Assembly: GCA_900546895.1 (NCBI GenBank)
Contig: UREO01000141.1
Span: 1-7,685 of the forward strand
From: an uncultured Oscillospiraceae bacterium
GTDB taxonomy: Bacteria > Bacillota > Clostridia > Oscillospirales > Acutalibacteraceae
Length of the DNA stretch: 7,685 bases
Direction: 5' to 3'
Shown one piece after another: positions 6,260 through 7,685 of the stretch (position 1 is the first letter of the stretch; every line of letters starts with the position of its first letter). The notes under the pieces were generated by a model that was given only the letters and a program-made list of their open reading frames with translations, had not been told where the DNA came from and made no database searches. Made by a program: the position numbers and the translations under genes.

Positions 6260-6282
6260 ACGGCAAATAAAAGAGATGCCGT
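6260..6282 (-). terminator. Weak hairpin between encapsulin and dfx
   Basis: On the minus strand ACGGCA and TGCCGT (arms 6277-6282 and 6260-6265) can pair across an 11-base loop and are followed by TTTATT. The 6 bp stem and large loop make it at best a leaky terminator that would reduce transcription from encapsulin into dfx. Confidence 0.3.
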
Positions 6283-6301
6283 GCGGTGGTGAAGCTTTGG
6301 G

Positions 6302-7117
6302 TCATTCAAAAACGACGATGGCCTGCCTGCGCTTGATGCGGAGCAGGACGGTTTCCAAAATACGGAAGCAGTGATTAAGGTCCTTTTGCTCCAGATAGGC
6401 GGCGGCAAGGTCCTGCCCGATCACCAGATCGATGTTTCTCGGCTCAGTGCAGACGAGCACTGCTTTGTCATTTCCCAATACCGGGCTGCTGACAACGTTG
6501 CCGTTCAGCAGCTTTTTTACACGCTCAATTTCCAGTAAACCCGTTCCGGGCTGAATCCGCTGCATCTGCAGATACAGGTCTGTGCTGACCGCGAGCGCAT
6601 AAGTGCCGTAAACGTTTTTGGAAGTCAACAGCTGGATTGCCGCGGCGATATCGGTAAACGCATTTTCTCCCTCGGACCAGTCTTTCTTTTCGACCCGGTT
6701 TGTTCCCGCCGCGGTAAGAAGCCCTTCATAGCCCAGTCCCTCGGCCCCGAAGAAGATCAACCGGTCCTCTTTCAGAGCGCAGGCCTCGGCGGAAGCCATA
6801 ACGGCGGATAAATCCACCGGATAACCCGATTTGCGGTTGCTTTCCAGATCTTTTGCCAAAAGGGTGACGTCGTCGTAAACGGTGGGGATTTCCACATGCT
6901 TTCTGCCGGCGGTAACCGTCAGTCCGTCTTTGGTGATTTCCCCGATTTTGTCCGCGTCGTCAATCGCGATGCTGTCCGCTCCGACGCCGAGAGGCCCGAA
7001 AATATGTAAGAATCTTCTGCCCGCCAGAATACGGCGCGCCGATTCCACTACGGCGGTGTCAATTTGTTTCCAAAGCTCCTGCGGTACGGGGGAACCTTCT
7101 CTTGAAAGATAATCCAT
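6302..7117 (-). CDS. Family 1 encapsulin shell protein
   Basis: A 271-residue HK97-fold protein that self-assembles into a hollow protein shell holding a cargo enzyme. Family features seen in order: an N-terminal helix (MDYLSREGSPVPQELWKQID) that lines the interior and helps bind cargo; the GRRFLHIFGPLG segment; an extended loop at about 50-75; the motif EDRLIFFGAEGLGYEGLL (117-134); the A-domain around pores (about 135-225); and a C-terminal strand region with LVIGQDLAAAYLE (231-243). Length is close to the usual 265-270 residues for this family. The ATG follows AAAGGAG by 8 bases, 26 bases after the stop of the ferritin cargo gene, so shell and cargo are one operon in the usual cargo-first order. 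A phage capsid origin is ancient; no phage genes are near. Confidence 0.95.
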   Translation of the reverse strand: MDYLSREGSPVPQELWKQIDTAVVESARRILAGRRFLHIFGPLGVGADSIAIDDADKIGEITKDGLTVTAGRKHVEIPTVYDDVTLLAKDLESNRKSGYPVDLSAVMASAEACALKEDRLIFFGAEGLGYEGLLTAAGTNRVEKKDWSEGENAFTDIAAAIQLLTSKNVYGTYALAVSTDLYLQMQRIQPGTGLLEIERVKKLLNGNVVSSPVLGNDKAVLVCTEPRNIDLVIGQDLAAAYLEQKDLNHCFRILETVLLRIKRRQAIVVFE

Positions 7118-7143
7118 ATGATCAGCTCCTTTACAGAATTTGT

Positions 7144-7512
7144 TTATTTGCCCAGCAGACTGCCTACCGTCTGTTCGGGGGCGCCGGCGGCGGGCTCTGC
7201 GGACGGTTCGGAAATCCCCAGCCCCTCCAGCATCTCTCTTACTTCCGCTTCACCGGAGGCGAACAGTTCCGCTTCTTTCGGGTCCAGCTGCCGAAGTAGC
7301 GTCATCAATTCACCGATATGGGCCTTTTCTTCATCGCGGATATCGCTGATGACCGTTTTGGCCAGTTCATTGTCCGTTGCCTGAACATGGGCGTCATAAA
7401 GATAGATGGCTTCCAGTTCCCCCGCAATGTCCAGACGAATGGCCTGAACGAGTTCCTCGTGTGTTAGTTTTCTTTCAACATTTGCCTGAAAGGGATTTGC
7501 AAAAGCCGGCAT
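7144..7512 (-). CDS. Encapsulated ferritin-like protein (EncFtn cargo)
   Basis: A 122-residue half-size ferritin that forms a ring-shaped oligomer with ferroxidase sites at subunit interfaces; inside the encapsulin it oxidises Fe(II) for storage. Two helices (about 17-46 and 47-75) carry Glu32, Tyr39, Glu62 and His65 in GELEAIYLYD and RDEEKAH. These have the same residue numbers as the iron site of Rhodospirillum rubrum EncFtn (Glu32, Glu62, His65). A third helix at about 77-98 is followed by a flexible Ala/Pro/Glu linker (101-114). The tail TVGSLLGK (115-122) is the encapsulin loading peptide; the residue before it is Gln where Leu is common. ATG 7512 is chosen for AGGAGG 8 bases upstream. 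An in-frame ATG at 7581 would add 23 Asn/Arg-rich residues that look like untranslated leader. Confidence 0.95.
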   Translation of the reverse strand: MPAFANPFQANVERKLTHEELVQAIRLDIAGELEAIYLYDAHVQATDNELAKTVISDIRDEEKAHIGELMTLLRQLDPKEAELFASGEAEVREMLEGLGISEPSAEPAAGAPEQTVGSLLGK

Positions 7513-7555
7513 TTTTCTCAACCTCCTGTTATGATTGTTATTTTTTGACAAATTC

Positions 7556-7590
7556 GACGGAATGCAATTTGTTTTCTGCAAATATCCGTC
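7556..7590 (-). promoter_or_regulatory. Hairpin in the EncFtn mRNA leader
   Basis: GACGGA (7556-7561) and TCCGTC (7585-7590) are perfect complements. Inside them ATTTG (7567-7571) and CAAAT (7579-7583) also pair, across a 7-base loop with an uneven internal bulge. The element lies between the proposed promoter and the ribosome site, so it could act in RNA, or as an operator for a metal or redox regulator. I recognise no known riboswitch. Confidence 0.35.
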
Positions 7591-7606
7591 AAAATGCCTT
7601 TCCTAT

Positions 7607-7615
7607 ATTATAGCA
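7607..7615 (-). promoter_or_regulatory. Extended -10 promoter for the EncFtn-encapsulin operon
   Basis: The minus strand reads TGCTATAAT, a perfect extended -10 element (TG-N-TATAAT), with only a weak -35 box (TATGCT, 17 bases upstream), as extended -10 promoters allow. It predicts a start near 7600 and a leader of about 88 bases. The box lies within the small palindrome CTATATTATAG (7603-7613). The remaining bases to the window end are AT-rich with no gene. Confidence 0.6.
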
Positions 7616-7685
7616 ATATTTTTATAAACAGCATAGAGATTTCCAAAATATTTTTCCGGGGAAAAGGACTGTTTCTTTGTTACGC

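Noticed and set aside
7513..7581. A 23-residue N-terminal extension of the EncFtn protein
   Set aside because: AGGAGG is ideally placed for ATG 7512, and starting there gives the same residue numbering of the iron ligands as R. rubrum EncFtn.
7652..7665. TTTTCC-GG-GGAAAA inverted repeat near the right end
   Set aside because: Six-base arms in an AT-rich stretch with no gene or U-run to explain it; too weak to name as a terminator or operator.

Overview
The window looks like chromosomal DNA from an anaerobic, motile Gram-positive bacterium of the class Clostridia; an Oscillospirales/Ruminococcaceae-type genome is my best guess, but the order and family are inference. The reasons are strong AGGAGG-type ribosome sites, TTG start codons, near-consensus sigma-A promoters, a two-domain desulfoferrodoxin (an anaerobe's superoxide defence) and the style of the diaminopimelate decarboxylase. 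The first 29 bases are not genomic. They are the Nextera/Tn5 sequencing adapter with its 19-base mosaic end, so this is the untrimmed end of an assembled contig.

Layout. (1) Positions 85-771, minus strand: a FadR-type GntR regulator with its own promoter, whose -35 box lies inside a perfect 9+9 bp inverted repeat. (2) 942-1544, minus: an XRE-HTH/S24 peptidase (LexA/CI-like) regulator that starts at TTG and lacks the usual Gly at the self-cleavage site. (3) 1545-1940: a 396-base intergenic region, AT-rich on its left and purine-rich on its right, with a probable sigma-D (flagellar-type) promoter. (4) 1941-3716, plus: a methyl-accepting chemotaxis receptor. (5) 3717-5765, plus: a TrmB-family regulator and a diaminopimelate decarboxylase (lysA) in one two-gene unit. 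Its near-consensus promoter is overlapped by a perfect 10+10 bp inverted repeat. (6) 5795-5831: a strong bidirectional terminator. (7) 7512 down to 5844, minus: an encapsulated ferritin, its encapsulin shell, and a desulfoferrodoxin.

How the genes work together. The right-hand block forms an iron and oxidative-stress module. The EncFtn cargo carries all the known ferroxidase-centre residues and a C-terminal loading peptide, so it should be packaged in the encapsulin made by the next gene, where it oxidises and stores iron. The superoxide reductase downstream removes superoxide and has a PerR-box-like palindrome in front of it. The TrmB-lysA unit makes the last step of lysine synthesis; no lysine riboswitch fits in its short leader, so the palindrome is the likely control point. 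The three left-hand genes (GntR, XRE-S24, chemoreceptor) show no clear functional link with each other.

The most useful observations are the two operator-like palindromes built into the regulators' own promoters, the encapsulin/EncFtn/superoxide reductase cluster, the sigma-D-type promoter for the receptor, and the adapter at the left end. I saw no tRNA, rRNA, CRISPR array, insertion sequence or phage structural gene. All the known gene families here are described; any novelty lies in arrangement and regulation.
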